Source: Gordoniibacillus chartarius (GTDB lineage: Bacteria; Bacillota; Bacilli; Paenibacillales; NBRC-103111). Taken from it: DNA of 64,000 nucleotides. The position numbers and the translations under genes are program-made. Under the pieces are notes generated by a model. That model saw only the letters and a list, made by a program, of their open reading frames with translations. It had not been told where the DNA came from and ran no database searches. The number at the start of each line of letters is the position of its first letter. Positions within the stretch are counted from its first letter, which is position 1. Positions 52,035 through 60,743 of this stretch are shown here, one piece after another. The stretch covers positions 1 through 64,000 of the forward strand of contig NZ_JBHLWN010000024.1 of NCBI RefSeq assembly GCF_042432825.1. Direction: 5' to 3'.

Positions 52035-53624
52035 TCATGGATTGCTTAACGTTTGCTTGAACAGCATCACTAATTTCAGCTTCAATAGATCGGAATACGA
52101 TTTAAAGTCGATGTTCAGCAGCTCGCTGATTTTTTCCAGCCGATAAGCGGCCGTGTTCCGGTGAATGAACAGCTGCTTGGCGGTTTCGTTAATTTGTCCG
52201 TTGTTCTCGATAAACAATTCCAGCGTGCGAATCAAATCGGGGGCGGAGTCCGGAGCTTTATCGAACAGGGGGGAGAGCGTCAGATCCGTGAAGCGGCGCA
52301 TTTTCTCCGCGGGCACCGATTGCAAAATATAAGCGAGCTCCACGGATTCGAATTCGATGACGTGCCCTTCGATCTGCAGGCGGTCGGCCGTTTGGAGGGC
52401 GTCGAGACATTCGCGGTAAGCTTGGCCGAGCTGCTCCGGTTTGTATTTACCGTGACTGATGGTGATCCGCAGTCGGCCGCCGGCTTCCTTGGCGATGTCC
52501 GCAAAGATCCGGTTCAGCAGCTGAGCCGGCTTACGCCCGCCGCTCGCAGCGGCCGCAGGTATGACGGACAGGATCGCTCCTTCGATATTGACGTGCACGC
52601 TCGACATCGATTCGATCAATGGATTGTACTGAAGCTCCTGGCGAATCATGCGAAAGAACTGCGCCTTCTTGCCTTCGGCCATGTCCGAAATGGAAATGAG
52701 CGAGCAGACGTACGGCTCCCGGCCGAACGGGATGCCGAGCCGTGAAGCGCACTCGAGCAGCGACTCCACGGGGATTTGATGTTTCAAGTAATTTTTGAGC
52801 AGCGAGGCGAATTCATTCTGAGTCGACTGCTCCATGTAGTCCCGTTCCAGGGCATGAAGGTGATGCGCGATAATTTCCGCAGCCTGGTGGAACAACCCTT
52901 CCTCTTCCTTCAGAAAGATGCTTCCGGCCGTCTGAAACACGGCGTATCCCACATCTTCAATGCCTGCTTTGGCGTTCTGCAGCGGGATGCACAAGATTCT
53001 GCCGGTTTCCGTTCGGAGCCATTGCGGGGCCGGCTTGGGCCTGTGCTTCTTGGCAAGCTCCAGATCTTCACCGGGCAAGCTGCTGAACAACGTTTGTCCG
53101 CGAATGCCGATAACGGCCAGCGGGAAGCCCAATATCGACGAGATCCGTTTGAACATTTCATCGGAGCCGTGCGGCTCGAGAGCGAAGCGGATCAGCTCCT
53201 TTTGCTTGCTGAGTACGCCGTGCAGCATTCGCGTGCTGCGCTGGAGCTCGGCGTTGAACAGTCCTTTCATTTGGTCGGAGAAGGTAAAGGGGAACGGCAG
53301 CTCGATTAAGGGAAATCCGAGGCGGTCCGCTTCGGCCAGCATATCTTCCGGCACGCTCGCCCAGAACCGGCCCAGCTTGATGCCGATCCCGGCCGCGCCT
53401 TTCTGCGCCAGCTTGCGAAGCAGCCGTACGCCCTGCGCAGGATCATCCTTCATCAGGTAAGCGGTCGTGAACAAAATGTCGCCGTTGCGGACCCAATCCG
53501 TAATATCGGGGGCGTCCATAACGTTGACGGATTTCACGATACGGTTAAGGCCGCTTCGTCCGGCAGTCAGCTTCCCTTCGGATAACGGGTATATGGTAAG
53601 TGCGTCTTCTACAGTCAAATACAT
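52035..53624 (-). CDS. PucR family transcriptional regulator
   Basis: Regulator of 529 residues: an N-terminal PucR domain (residues 1-125, 'LTVEDALTIYPLSEG', 'GDILFTTAYLM'), a middle GGDEF-like region (about 300-420) and a C-terminal helix-turn-helix ('GQINETAKQLFIHRNTAAYRLEKI' near residue 480). PucR-type proteins control purine and related nitrogen-source degradation. ATG 53624 follows AGGGAGGG by about six bases; the longer frame from 53726 adds an Arg-rich tail without a site. It is third in an operon with two chromate-type transporter genes and faces the nitrogen island, whose genes are its likely targets. Confidence 0.9.
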   Translation of the reverse strand: MYLTVEDALTIYPLSEGKLTAGRSGLNRIVKSVNVMDAPDITDWVRNGDILFTTAYLMKDDPAQGVRLLRKLAQKGAAGIGIKLGRFWASVPEDMLAEADRLGFPLIELPFPFTFSDQMKGLFNAELQRSTRMLHGVLSKQKELIRFALEPHGSDEMFKRISSILGFPLAVIGIRGQTLFSSLPGEDLELAKKHRPKPAPQWLRTETGRILCIPLQNAKAGIEDVGYAVFQTAGSIFLKEEEGLFHQAAEIIAHHLHALERDYMEQSTQNEFASLLKNYLKHQIPVESLLECASRLGIPFGREPYVCSLISISDMAEGKKAQFFRMIRQELQYNPLIESMSSVHVNIEGAILSVIPAAAASGGRKPAQLLNRIFADIAKEAGGRLRITISHGKYKPEQLGQAYRECLDALQTADRLQIEGHVIEFESVELAYILQSVPAEKMRRFTDLTLSPLFDKAPDSAPDLIRTLELFIENNGQINETAKQLFIHRNTAAYRLEKISELLNIDFKSYSDLLKLKLVMLFKQTLSNP

Positions 53625-53671
53625 ACCGATCGCCCTCCCTGTCGGAATCCGTGATCTCGAGATGAAGCGGG

Positions 53672-54211
53672 TCAGGAATGGTTCAGAAATAAACCTCCGT
53701 AAACGAATGCGGCGATAATGATCCATGTAGGATGCGTCTTGCGTTTGAGAAGAAACCAGGCGGCAACCGCGGCAATGCCGGTGAATTGGAGCAATCCGAT
53801 GGATAGCACGGAGTCTTTGGAGCTTTGCCAGGTAATCTGAAGCATCATGATCGCGATAACCGGCTGTACGAGCAGGGTCATGCCTTTGACGACGGGCGTT
53901 TGACGGTGTGCGTAAAGCAGCTTGAGCAGGAAAATCAAAGCAACGGCGGAAGGGACGACGGTGGCGGTAATCGCAGCGATCGCCCCCGCCCAGCCGGCGA
54001 CATCGTAGCCGACATATGCGGCGAGCTTCGTAGCGATCGGACCGGGCAGCGAATTCCCGAGCGCGAGGGCGTTCGTAAATTCCGTACCGGTGAGCCAGCC
54101 GTAGTTGGTGACGGACTCCTCATACATAAGCGGAATGGAGGCGGGACCGCCGCCATACCCGAACACATTGGCCAGGAAGAAGCCGATAAACAGCTGCAGC
54201 CATTCCATCAT
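53672..54211 (-). CDS. Chromate-transporter family protein, short form
   Basis: One half of a split CHR transporter, 179 residues, about six hydrophobic segments. The family motif 'FFLANVFGYGGGPASIPLM' is at residues 11-30 and 'ALGNSLPGPIATKLAAYVGY' near 52. Short CHR proteins work as pairs in opposite membrane orientation. Its start overlaps the stop of the other half by four bases (ATGA). Chromate is the substrate of only some relatives; here the nitrogen context suggests another anion, which is inference. Confidence 0.85.
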   Translation of the reverse strand: MMEWLQLFIGFFLANVFGYGGGPASIPLMYEESVTNYGWLTGTEFTNALALGNSLPGPIATKLAAYVGYDVAGWAGAIAAITATVVPSAVALIFLLKLLYAHRQTPVVKGMTLLVQPVIAIMMLQITWQSSKDSVLSIGLLQFTGIAAVAAWFLLKRKTHPTWIIIAAFVYGGLFLNHS

Positions 54212-54798
54212 ACCGCTTCCTCTTTTCTGACTTTCCCCTTTGTTTTCTTAAAGTGAGATATCGTCTTGAAGTGTAGTGCGCCGTAGCCGAGAAATAATGC
54301 AATGACGATGGCGGGGTGGAGCTGGAACCACTGCAGAAGCGCGAATACGATAACGCCCAAGACGATGGCCCATTTTTTCCCCAGCCCGGCGGCCGCCTTG
54401 ACCGCAAACTCATACGTCATCTGCGCGAGCATAACGGAAACGACCGGAACGACTGCGGCGATCATTCCATGGATGAATGCGGAGGAGCTGAACGCTTGTA
54501 TGAACTCGACCAGTACGATCATGGCCAGGCAGCTGGGAAAAATATGGGCGGCAATGCCTGCTATCGCGCCGGCCGTTCCTTTCAAGCGGTAGCCCAAATA
54601 CGCCGCCAGCTTGGTGGCGATCGGACCGGGCAGGGCGTTGGCAATCGCCAGTACGTCACCGAACTCCTCGTCCGTCATCCAACGGTAGCGGGTAACGGCC
54701 TCGAAGCGAATGAGCGGAACGGTGGAGGGACCTCCGCCGTACCCGAGAAGTCCGGTTCTTAGCATAGCAGTGCATAAATCGAAATATATACGGCGCAT
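54208..54798 (-). CDS. Chromate-transporter family protein, short form (partner)
   Basis: Other half of the split CHR transporter, 196 residues, with 'RTGLLGYGGGPSTVPLI' near residue 12 and 'IANALPGPIATKLAAYLGY' near 50. ATG 54798 follows AGGAGGAG by six bases; the longer frame to 54906 has no site and crosses the promoter region. First gene of the operon with the second half and pucR-like gene. A GlnR/TnrA-type box lies 27 bases upstream of the start. Confidence 0.85.
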   Translation of the reverse strand: MRRIYFDLCTAMLRTGLLGYGGGPSTVPLIRFEAVTRYRWMTDEEFGDVLAIANALPGPIATKLAAYLGYRLKGTAGAIAGIAAHIFPSCLAMIVLVEFIQAFSSSAFIHGMIAAVVPVVSVMLAQMTYEFAVKAAAGLGKKWAIVLGVIVFALLQWFQLHPAIVIALFLGYGALHFKTISHFKKTKGKVRKEEAV

Positions 54799-54824
54799 GG
54801 AAGTCTCCTCCTGTGGTATGAACA

Positions 54825-54841
54825 TGTTACTATATATGACA
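54825..54841 (-). promoter_or_regulatory. GlnR/TnrA-type box before the chromate-type transporter/PucR operon
   Basis: TGTTA-CTATATA-TGACA fits TGTNA-N7-TNACA at every fixed base. On the minus strand the box contains TATAGT, so it overlaps the likely -10, a position that suits repression by GlnR when nitrogen is plentiful. No tnrA or glnR gene is in the window; the regulator is inferred from the consensus. Confidence 0.65.
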
Positions 54842-54970
54842 TTAATGTGACGAAAAATTGATCTTAGCCAATGGTTAATCAACTTTTTATTTGAATATAA
54901 GTCCAAATGATGAGAAATTCAAGGGAAATATCCGTGATATTAATTATTATTGCAAAAATCATGAAATTAG

Positions 54971-54987
54971 TGTTAGTTTATTTAACA
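54971..54987 (+). promoter_or_regulatory. GlnR/TnrA-type box before the hydrolase operon
   Basis: TGTTA-GTTTATT-TAACA is a perfect TGTNA-N7-TNACA site, immediately upstream of TATACT (54988-54993), a good -10, and 29 bases before the GTG start at 55017. It mirrors the box at 54825 across the divergent gap of 218 bp, which otherwise is AT-rich and gene-free. Confidence 0.68.
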
Positions 54988-55016
54988 TATACTGAGTGAG
55001 AAGAGGTGATGGGAGT

Positions 55017-56597
55017 GTGAGCAAAGCGACAATCGGGGCTTCCGTCATGGTTGCCAGTCCCCATGCTCTTGCCTCCGCCGCCGGTGCGCGCATCCTGGAA
55101 CGAGGCGGGAATGCGTTCGATGCTGCGGTTGCGGTCAGCGCTTGCCTGGCAGTCGTATATCCGCATATGACCGGTGTCGGCGGGGATTCGTTTTGGCTGA
55201 TGTATCACGCCGGAGATCGGGCGGTCCGCGCCTATAACGGCAGCGGCAGGTCCGGGTACGGAGCGACGCTCGATGCGTTTGCCGGCGAAGCGGCCATTCC
55301 GGAACGGGGAGTTCGCAGCGTCGTGACCGTTCCGGGTATGGTTGACAGCTGGGACGCCGTAGTTCGCGAATACGGGCGAATGCGGCTCGGGGATGTGCTG
55401 GAGCCGGCGATCGCATATGCGGATAAAGGGTTTCCCGTTTCTCCCGATCAGCATAAGGATACGCGGCTGCGGCGGGAGATGCTTGCCTCCGAGCGATTGG
55501 CCGCCCGCATTTTCCTGCCGTCGGGTGCGGTGCCGGCCGCGGGGGCGCGGTTGCTGCAGCGGGAGCTGGCGCATACGCTCCGGCGCATTGCAGCCGGCGG
55601 GCGGGAAGCATTTTACAAGGGGGATATAGCCGGGCGTATTGCTTCTTTCCTGAAGGGGCGAGGGGGCTTGCTTGGCGCCGACGACTTTGCGGATCATAGC
55701 GGGAACTGGGTCGCTCCGGTGACAGGCGCTTACAGAGGGTTGGAGCTGGTTCAGCTGCCGCCGAATTCCCAAGGCTTTGCCGGGATTATGGCCGCTCATA
55801 TCGTGGAGAATTGCGATTTTGGGGCGATCGGGCACGGCTCGTTCGAGTATTATCATACGCTCATCGAAGCGCTGAAGCTGGCGTTTCGAGACCGGAACGC
55901 CATGCTTACGGATCCGGATTTCGCGGCCGTGCCTGTGTCCGATTTGCTGGATAAATCGTACTGCCGGCGGCTATTTTCGCAAATCAGGATGGATCGCGCC
56001 TTGTCCCTGACGCCTGAGAGGCTTGGCAGCGATACGGCGTATGCGGCGGTGGTCGACCGAGAAGGCAATGCGGTGTCGTTCATCCAAAGCTTGTATTTCG
56101 AATTCGGATCGGGCGTCGTTGCCGGGGATACGGGTGTGCTGCTGCATAACCGCGGGTCGTTCTTCTCGCTCGATCCCGTTCATGTGAACCGGCTGGAGCC
56201 TAGGAAACGGACGTTCCATACGCTGATGCCGGCGATGGTGCTGCGGGAAGGCAAGCCGTATTTGATCTATGGGACGCAAGGGGGAGAGGGCCAGCCTCAG
56301 ACGCAGACGGCGCTGCTGACGCGGATTGTCGATTACGGGATGGATCCGCAAACGGCCATTAACGAACCACGTTGGGTGTGGGGAAGAACGTGGGGAGATG
56401 CCAGTGAGGGGCTCCGGCTGGAGAGCCGAATCGATGCGGCGGTTGCGGACCGGCTTCGGCAGGCGGGGCATCAGGTCCAGGCGGCGGGCTCGTACGACGG
56501 AGTCGTCGGACATGCGCAGGCGATATTGATCGATGGGCAAGGCTATCGGATCGGTGCGGCCGATCCGCGCAGCGACGGCTCGGCGATCGGGTGGTAA
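55017..56597 (+). CDS. Gamma-glutamyltransferase-family Ntn-hydrolase (possible oxamate-amidohydrolase-like)
   Basis: Self-cleaving N-terminal-nucleophile hydrolase of the gamma-glutamyltranspeptidase superfamily, 526 residues, cytoplasmic (no signal peptide). The N-terminal part shows 'NAFDAAVAVSACLAVVYPHMTGVGGDSFWL' pieces near residues 27-57, and the 'SDTAYAAVVDREGNAVSFIQSL' region places the likely nucleophile and cleavage site at Thr340. GGTs that use glutathione are usually exported; cytoplasmic relatives include HpxW, which hydrolyses oxamate in purine degradation. With PucR, GlnR boxes and amidases around, an amide-hydrolysing role is more likely than glutathione turnover. GTG 55017 follows GAGGTGA by eight bases. 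Confidence 0.8.
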   Translation: MSKATIGASVMVASPHALASAAGARILERGGNAFDAAVAVSACLAVVYPHMTGVGGDSFWLMYHAGDRAVRAYNGSGRSGYGATLDAFAGEAAIPERGVRSVVTVPGMVDSWDAVVREYGRMRLGDVLEPAIAYADKGFPVSPDQHKDTRLRREMLASERLAARIFLPSGAVPAAGARLLQRELAHTLRRIAAGGREAFYKGDIAGRIASFLKGRGGLLGADDFADHSGNWVAPVTGAYRGLELVQLPPNSQGFAGIMAAHIVENCDFGAIGHGSFEYYHTLIEALKLAFRDRNAMLTDPDFAAVPVSDLLDKSYCRRLFSQIRMDRALSLTPERLGSDTAYAAVVDREGNAVSFIQSLYFEFGSGVVAGDTGVLLHNRGSFFSLDPVHVNRLEPRKRTFHTLMPAMVLREGKPYLIYGTQGGEGQPQTQTALLTRIVDYGMDPQTAINEPRWVWGRTWGDASEGLRLESRIDAAVADRLRQAGHQVQAAGSYDGVVGHAQAILIDGQGYRIGAADPRSDGSAIGW

Positions 56598-56659
56598 ATG
56601 AATAACGGTTGATTGGATTTGCCGGGCAAACGGGATATTGCGCAATCGGGGGGATGGGA

Positions 56660-58363
56660 ATGGAGTTTGGCCATGTGGTGATAGAGCGGAGAGTTCCTTG
56701 TGTCATGCGGGATGGGGTCACTCTTTATGCGGATATTTATAAACCGCGAAAGGAGGGGGTGTATCCGGTGCTGCTAATGAGGCAGCCCTACGGGCGGAAG
56801 ATCGCCTCTACCGTCAGTCATGCCCATCCCGTATGGTATGCGTCGCACGGTTATATCGTCGTGATCCAGGATGTACGCGGCCGGGGTGATTCCGAGGGAG
56901 AGTTTACACCGTTCCTGCATGAAGCGGAGGACGGGTACGACACGGTCGAATGGGCTGCCGCCCTGCCCGAATCGAACGGCAAAGTCGGTATGTACGGCTT
57001 CTCTTATCAAGGGGCCGTGCAGTGGGCGGCGGCTTCGCTGCATCCGCCTCATTTGACGGCGATCGCTCCCAGCATGACCGCTGCGGACTTATATCGCGGC
57101 TGGATGTATCCGTACGGGAGCTTCGATATCCAGAGCTGTCTGCCTTGGGCTTATCAGCTGGCGAGAGACGGGGCCCGCCTGGCGGGAGACGCCGAGGCGG
57201 AGGCAATCTGCACGCACGTCATGCAAAATCCTTCGGCAGTACTGAACAAGCTGCCGCTGATTGGCGATCACCCTGTCCTGCAAACGTATATGCCTGCGTT
57301 TTTCGATTGGGCGGGGCGTTCGGAAGATGACGAATATTGGTCGCGCTTGAACTGGATGGACCCATTTTTACAGCAGCCGATTCCTGCGCTTCATATCGGC
57401 GGCTGGTATGATTTCCTGCTGCACGGCACGCTTCAATCCTACGCGGCTCTTCAGCGGGCCGGGGGGCGGACGCCGGAGCTGTTTCACCGGCTGGAGATCG
57501 GGCCGTGGACGCACATCCCGTGGGGGAGGAAGGCCGGCGGTGTCGATCACGGTCCGGAAGCGGACGGCCTGATGCATTTGAAGCAGATCGAATGGTTCGA
57601 CTATTGGCTTAAAGAAAAGCGCGGCAACGGGCTGTTCGAGGAGCCGCCCGTCCGGTATTACGAAACGTGCAGCCGCCGGTGGCGGACGGCGGACCGCCTG
57701 CCGGACACGGCGGACGGGGAGGCGGCGCAGCGATATTATTTGTCGGGCTCCGAGCTGCCGGCGAACGGCTCGCTCGGCGGCGGGAAGCTGACGCGGCATG
57801 TGGAATGGATCGACGAATCCGCAGCTCCGGACGTATTTGTGTATGACGCCCGGCTGGCCATGCCTTTGTCATCGGTGCTTCCGGTTGACCGCAGCGCGCA
57901 GCAGGACCGGTACGAAATCTTGGTGTACAGCAGTCCGCCTCTCTCCGAAGCGCTTGGATTGTTCGGTTCGCCGCAGGTGAAGGCAGTGTGTCAAGTCATG
58001 GACGGTCCGACCGATCTGGTAGCGGTGCTCTCGCTAGTATTGCCTGGTGAAGAGGCGAGATTTCTGTCCGTGGGCCGTGTGGAAATCGGGGCGGCCGGCG
58101 GTGCCGAGGGTGTTAGCGGCTGGCAGGCGGTACAGTTCGGACTTCGGCCGCTCGCGGTCCGCTGTCCCGAAGGTTCCCGGCTTCGCTTGGAGCTTACCGG
58201 GAGCGGCTATCCGCTGCTTTTGAGGCATCCGAACGGCATGTCGATTCGCGACGGCATTCATGCCGGCCTTCAGGAGCTGAATATTGCTGCAGTCGCAGTC
58301 ATGAGCCGTCCCGGGGAAGAGTCGTGGCTGGAGCTTCCGGTCGCCGAGGCTGCCGGCGTATAA
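56660..58363 (+). CDS. CocE/NonD family alpha/beta hydrolase
   Basis: Serine hydrolase of the CocE/NonD (X-Pro dipeptidyl-peptidase S15) family, about 567 residues. The family N-terminus 'RDGVTLYADIYKP' is near residue 16, 'VIQDVRGRGDSEGEF' near 73 and the nucleophile elbow 'GMYGFSYQGAVQ' near 110; a His candidate is in 'GPWTHIPWG' near 288, followed by a C-terminal jelly-roll domain. Substrates in the family include esters and acyl-amides, such as cocaine and beta-lactam side chains. The start is either ATG 56660 or 56654, both near a run of G. It lies 62 bp behind the Ntn-hydrolase gene in the same operon. Confidence 0.86.
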   Translation: MEFGHVVIERRVPCVMRDGVTLYADIYKPRKEGVYPVLLMRQPYGRKIASTVSHAHPVWYASHGYIVVIQDVRGRGDSEGEFTPFLHEAEDGYDTVEWAAALPESNGKVGMYGFSYQGAVQWAAASLHPPHLTAIAPSMTAADLYRGWMYPYGSFDIQSCLPWAYQLARDGARLAGDAEAEAICTHVMQNPSAVLNKLPLIGDHPVLQTYMPAFFDWAGRSEDDEYWSRLNWMDPFLQQPIPALHIGGWYDFLLHGTLQSYAALQRAGGRTPELFHRLEIGPWTHIPWGRKAGGVDHGPEADGLMHLKQIEWFDYWLKEKRGNGLFEEPPVRYYETCSRRWRTADRLPDTADGEAAQRYYLSGSELPANGSLGGGKLTRHVEWIDESAAPDVFVYDARLAMPLSSVLPVDRSAQQDRYEILVYSSPPLSEALGLFGSPQVKAVCQVMDGPTDLVAVLSLVLPGEEARFLSVGRVEIGAAGGAEGVSGWQAVQFGLRPLAVRCPEGSRLRLELTGSGYPLLLRHPNGMSIRDGIHAGLQELNIAAVAVMSRPGEESWLELPVAEAAGV

Positions 58364-58384
58364 CAAGCTGAGGAGGGTGAGGGT

Positions 58385-59740
58385 ATGGGTTCGGACCTCA
58401 AAGTGGTCAATGCTTCGCTGCCTTTGCTGGAAGAAGGTCGATTGTATACCCTTGCGGCCAAAGGGGGCAAGTGGGAGACAATTGTCGCGCAGGAAGGTTA
58501 CGACCGTGCGCCGGATGCGGTTTCCGTGGAGGAATGGAACGGCGGCGCTGATGTGACGCTTGATGCGAAGGGGAACATCGTTCTGCCGGGGCTGGCGGAT
58601 GCCCACATGCATCTGGATAAGGCGTTTTCCTTGCCGCAGGTAGGCAATGGATCGGGGACGCTGGAGGAAGCGGTGCTGAATTATTCCGCCGCAGCTCCGG
58701 CTTTCACAAAGCGGGAGATCAAAGCCCGCATCATGCGGTCGGCGCTGCAGGCGGTCTCGTTCGGAACGACGCACATCCGCACGCATTTGGATTTTCAGGT
58801 CAAGCACGGCAAGGAGGTTGCCATGCGCACCGTCGAGGCGGCGCTGGAGGTCAAGCAGGAGCTCGAGCCATATGTGACCATCCAGCTGTTTCCGATGCTT
58901 CCGTATTATGATTTGACGAGAGAAGCGATAGAAGCGGCAGAGGAAGCGCTCCGCATGGGGGTAACCGGTGTCGGCGGCGCGCCCCACCTGGCTCCGGCGC
59001 CGGAGCCGGACATCGACCGGCTGTTCGCGCTTGCCGCCCGCTTCGATCGCCCGCTTGACCTGCATACGGACGAGAGTGACGACCCGAATATCCGCACGGC
59101 CGCCTATATCGCCCGCAGAACGCTGGATTACGGCTGGAGTGGCAGGGTGACGGTCGATCATCTGTGCTCGCTTGCCGCCATGCCGGACGGCGATGCGGCC
59201 CGGATCATCGCTCTGATGGCCGAAGCCGGGCTGAGTGCGGTGACGCTCCCGGGGGCGAATATGTATTTGCAAGGACGGCGCGACAGCTTCCCGGTACGCC
59301 GTGGCGTTACCCGGGTCAAGGAGCTGCTGGCGGCCGGGGTGCCGCTCGCTTCCGCCTCGGATAACATCCACGATCCGTTCCATCCGTTCGGCAAAGGGGA
59401 TTTGCTCCAGATAGCGCTCATTACGGCATATGCCGCGCACATGGGCAGTCCGGCAGAAATCCGCACGGTGCTGCGGATGATTACCGAGCATGCGGCCAAG
59501 GTGATCGGGCAAGCCGATTATGGACTTCGTCCAGGCTGCGATGCGGACATGGTCATGCTCGATGCGGCTTCGCCCGAGGAGCTGTTCGCCATGCTGCCGG
59601 ATCGACGCTGGGTGTGGCGCAAGGGGAAGGCGATTCGGCTCGCGGGAAGCAAGCCCTCTTGGGTGCAGCCGGATCTTCGGGCACGCTGGGAGGAAGCGGA
59701 GCAGGAGGTTTCATTCGCGAAAGGGAGGGAGTTCCGATGA
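58385..59740 (+). CDS. Cytosine-deaminase-like amidohydrolase
   Basis: Metal-dependent hydrolase of the amidohydrolase superfamily, CodA/AtzC-like group, 451 residues. 'VLPGLADAHMHLDKAF' near residue 65 supplies the first metal His pair and the 'HLD' motif of the cytosine deaminase group. 'THIRTHLDFQ' near 125, 'LDLHTDESDDP' near 220, 'VTVDHLCSLAAM' near 255 and 'ASASDNIHDPFHPFG' near 322 complete the site. The product would be ammonia from an amino group on a heterocycle or amide; the substrate is unknown. ATG 58385 follows GGAGGG. Its end overlaps the flavodoxin-like gene by four bases. Confidence 0.86.
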   Translation: MGSDLKVVNASLPLLEEGRLYTLAAKGGKWETIVAQEGYDRAPDAVSVEEWNGGADVTLDAKGNIVLPGLADAHMHLDKAFSLPQVGNGSGTLEEAVLNYSAAAPAFTKREIKARIMRSALQAVSFGTTHIRTHLDFQVKHGKEVAMRTVEAALEVKQELEPYVTIQLFPMLPYYDLTREAIEAAEEALRMGVTGVGGAPHLAPAPEPDIDRLFALAARFDRPLDLHTDESDDPNIRTAAYIARRTLDYGWSGRVTVDHLCSLAAMPDGDAARIIALMAEAGLSAVTLPGANMYLQGRRDSFPVRRGVTRVKELLAAGVPLASASDNIHDPFHPFGKGDLLQIALITAYAAHMGSPAEIRTVLRMITEHAAKVIGQADYGLRPGCDADMVMLDAASPEELFAMLPDRRWVWRKGKAIRLAGSKPSWVQPDLRARWEEAEQEVSFAKGREFR

Positions 59741-60438
59741 GCCGGGTTCTTGTTGTCTATTACAGTGCTTACGGACATGTTTATGAGATGGCCCGGGCCG
59801 CCGCAGCGGCTGCCGGGGAGTATGGAAGCGAAGTCAGACTGCGGCGGATACCCGAGCTGGAGTCCGAAGCGAATCGGACGGTGTTTCAAGATCGGCATAA
59901 AAATGCGGAAAGCCCGGAGCCGGAGCTGTCCCGGCGGTTCAAGACCGTCGGCCGCTTCGAAAAGTATGAGCGGGCTCTTGAGCTGCAGCGGGATGTTCCG
60001 TTCGCGACGAACGATGATCTGCGCTGGGCGGACGGCATCGTGTGGGGGTTTCCGACGTATTTCGGATTTATGCCCGCACAGGTGAAGCTGTTTCTGGAAT
60101 TCGCCTCCGAGCTTTGCGCAGACGGGAGTCTCGAGGGCAAGCCGGCCGGACTCATGACGAGCAGCGGCTCGATCCATACCGGACAGGAGGCGGCGATACT
60201 GACCGCCATGGTTCCGCTGTTTCATTTCGGCATGATTATGGTCGGTCTTCCGTATTCGGAGAACCCGGAATATTTAACGGCGGAAGCGATCGGCTGCTCG
60301 CCGTATGGAGCTTCTACCGTAGCGGGACCGGACAGCTCGCTGACGCCGGATGATCGGGAGCTGCTCATGGCCGGCAGGCTGGGCAGGCGTGTCGCTGCTG
60401 TGGCTGAGGCGCTTAAGGCGAACGGTTTTATAAAATAG
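59737..60438 (+). CDS. WrbA-like flavodoxin-fold NAD(P)H:quinone oxidoreductase
   Basis: Flavodoxin-fold protein of 233 residues. The FMN phosphate loop 'VYYSAYGHVYEMA' is near residue 7, 'GIVWGFPTYFGFMPAQVKLFLE' near 97 and 'MTSSGSIHTGQE' near 140 match WrbA-type enzymes that reduce quinones with two electrons. It begins at ATG 59737, coupled to the preceding gene by an ATGA overlap with GGGAGGGAG upstream. Last gene of the operon that starts at 55017. In the pathway it may protect against quinones or reduce an intermediate; neither is shown. Confidence 0.85.
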   Translation: MSRVLVVYYSAYGHVYEMARAAAAAAGEYGSEVRLRRIPELESEANRTVFQDRHKNAESPEPELSRRFKTVGRFEKYERALELQRDVPFATNDDLRWADGIVWGFPTYFGFMPAQVKLFLEFASELCADGSLEGKPAGLMTSSGSIHTGQEAAILTAMVPLFHFGMIMVGLPYSENPEYLTAEAIGCSPYGASTVAGPDSSLTPDDRELLMAGRLGRRVAAVAEALKANGFIK

Positions 60439-60480
60439 CGGGACCGGACTGCAATTTCCGCCGGAAGAATATTTCTGAAA

Positions 60481-60529
60481 AATGACTGGGAGAAGGCATT
60501 CGAAGAGCCGGAACCCGGTCATTTTTTTA
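60481..60529 (+). terminator. Terminator of the hydrolase operon
   Basis: AATGACTGGG pairs with CCCGGTCATT (one wobble) over a long loop with its own small stem, and seven T residues follow, about 40 bases after the flavodoxin-like stop codon. Confidence 0.8.
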
Positions 60530-60586
60530 TCCCTGTAATGGCGCGGGGGGGTAAAGGCTTGCCCTATCGAATCGCTGGAGGTTTTG

Positions 60587-60603
60587 TGTCATATAATATT
60601 ACA
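60587..60603 (+). promoter_or_regulatory. GlnR/TnrA-type box before the ABC-transporter operon
   Basis: TGTCA-TATAATA-TTACA is a perfect TGTNA-N7-TNACA site with TATAAT inside it, which can be a -10. It lies about 140 bases before the ATPase start; a second promoter-like TTGTTG-N18-TAAAAT is nearer the gene. The rest of 60530-60743 holds no gene. Confidence 0.65.
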
Positions 60604-60743
60604 TGCACTCACTGTCCCATCGTAGAAAAAACCAAAAACAGGCCGCTTTCATTGTAAATGTGCACAGATATCGCTAAGAATCATTGTTGAATCGCAGCTA
60701 TGCGTAATAAAATATAACATATAGACGCGAGGAGGGATATGGA

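Noticed and set aside
53672..54798. Heavy-metal resistance island
   Set aside because: Only the CHR pair would support it; the operon partner is PucR and no other metal-resistance gene is near.
58034..59512. Long antisense open frame of 492 codons on the minus strand
   Set aside because: It lies opposite the amidohydrolase and CocE-type genes, is rich in Arg, His and Gln as expected of a shadow frame in GC-rich codons, has no ribosome site and crosses a gene boundary. Similar long antisense frames at 19580-20803, 36564-37724, 43554-44630 and 61417-62502 were rejected for the same reasons.
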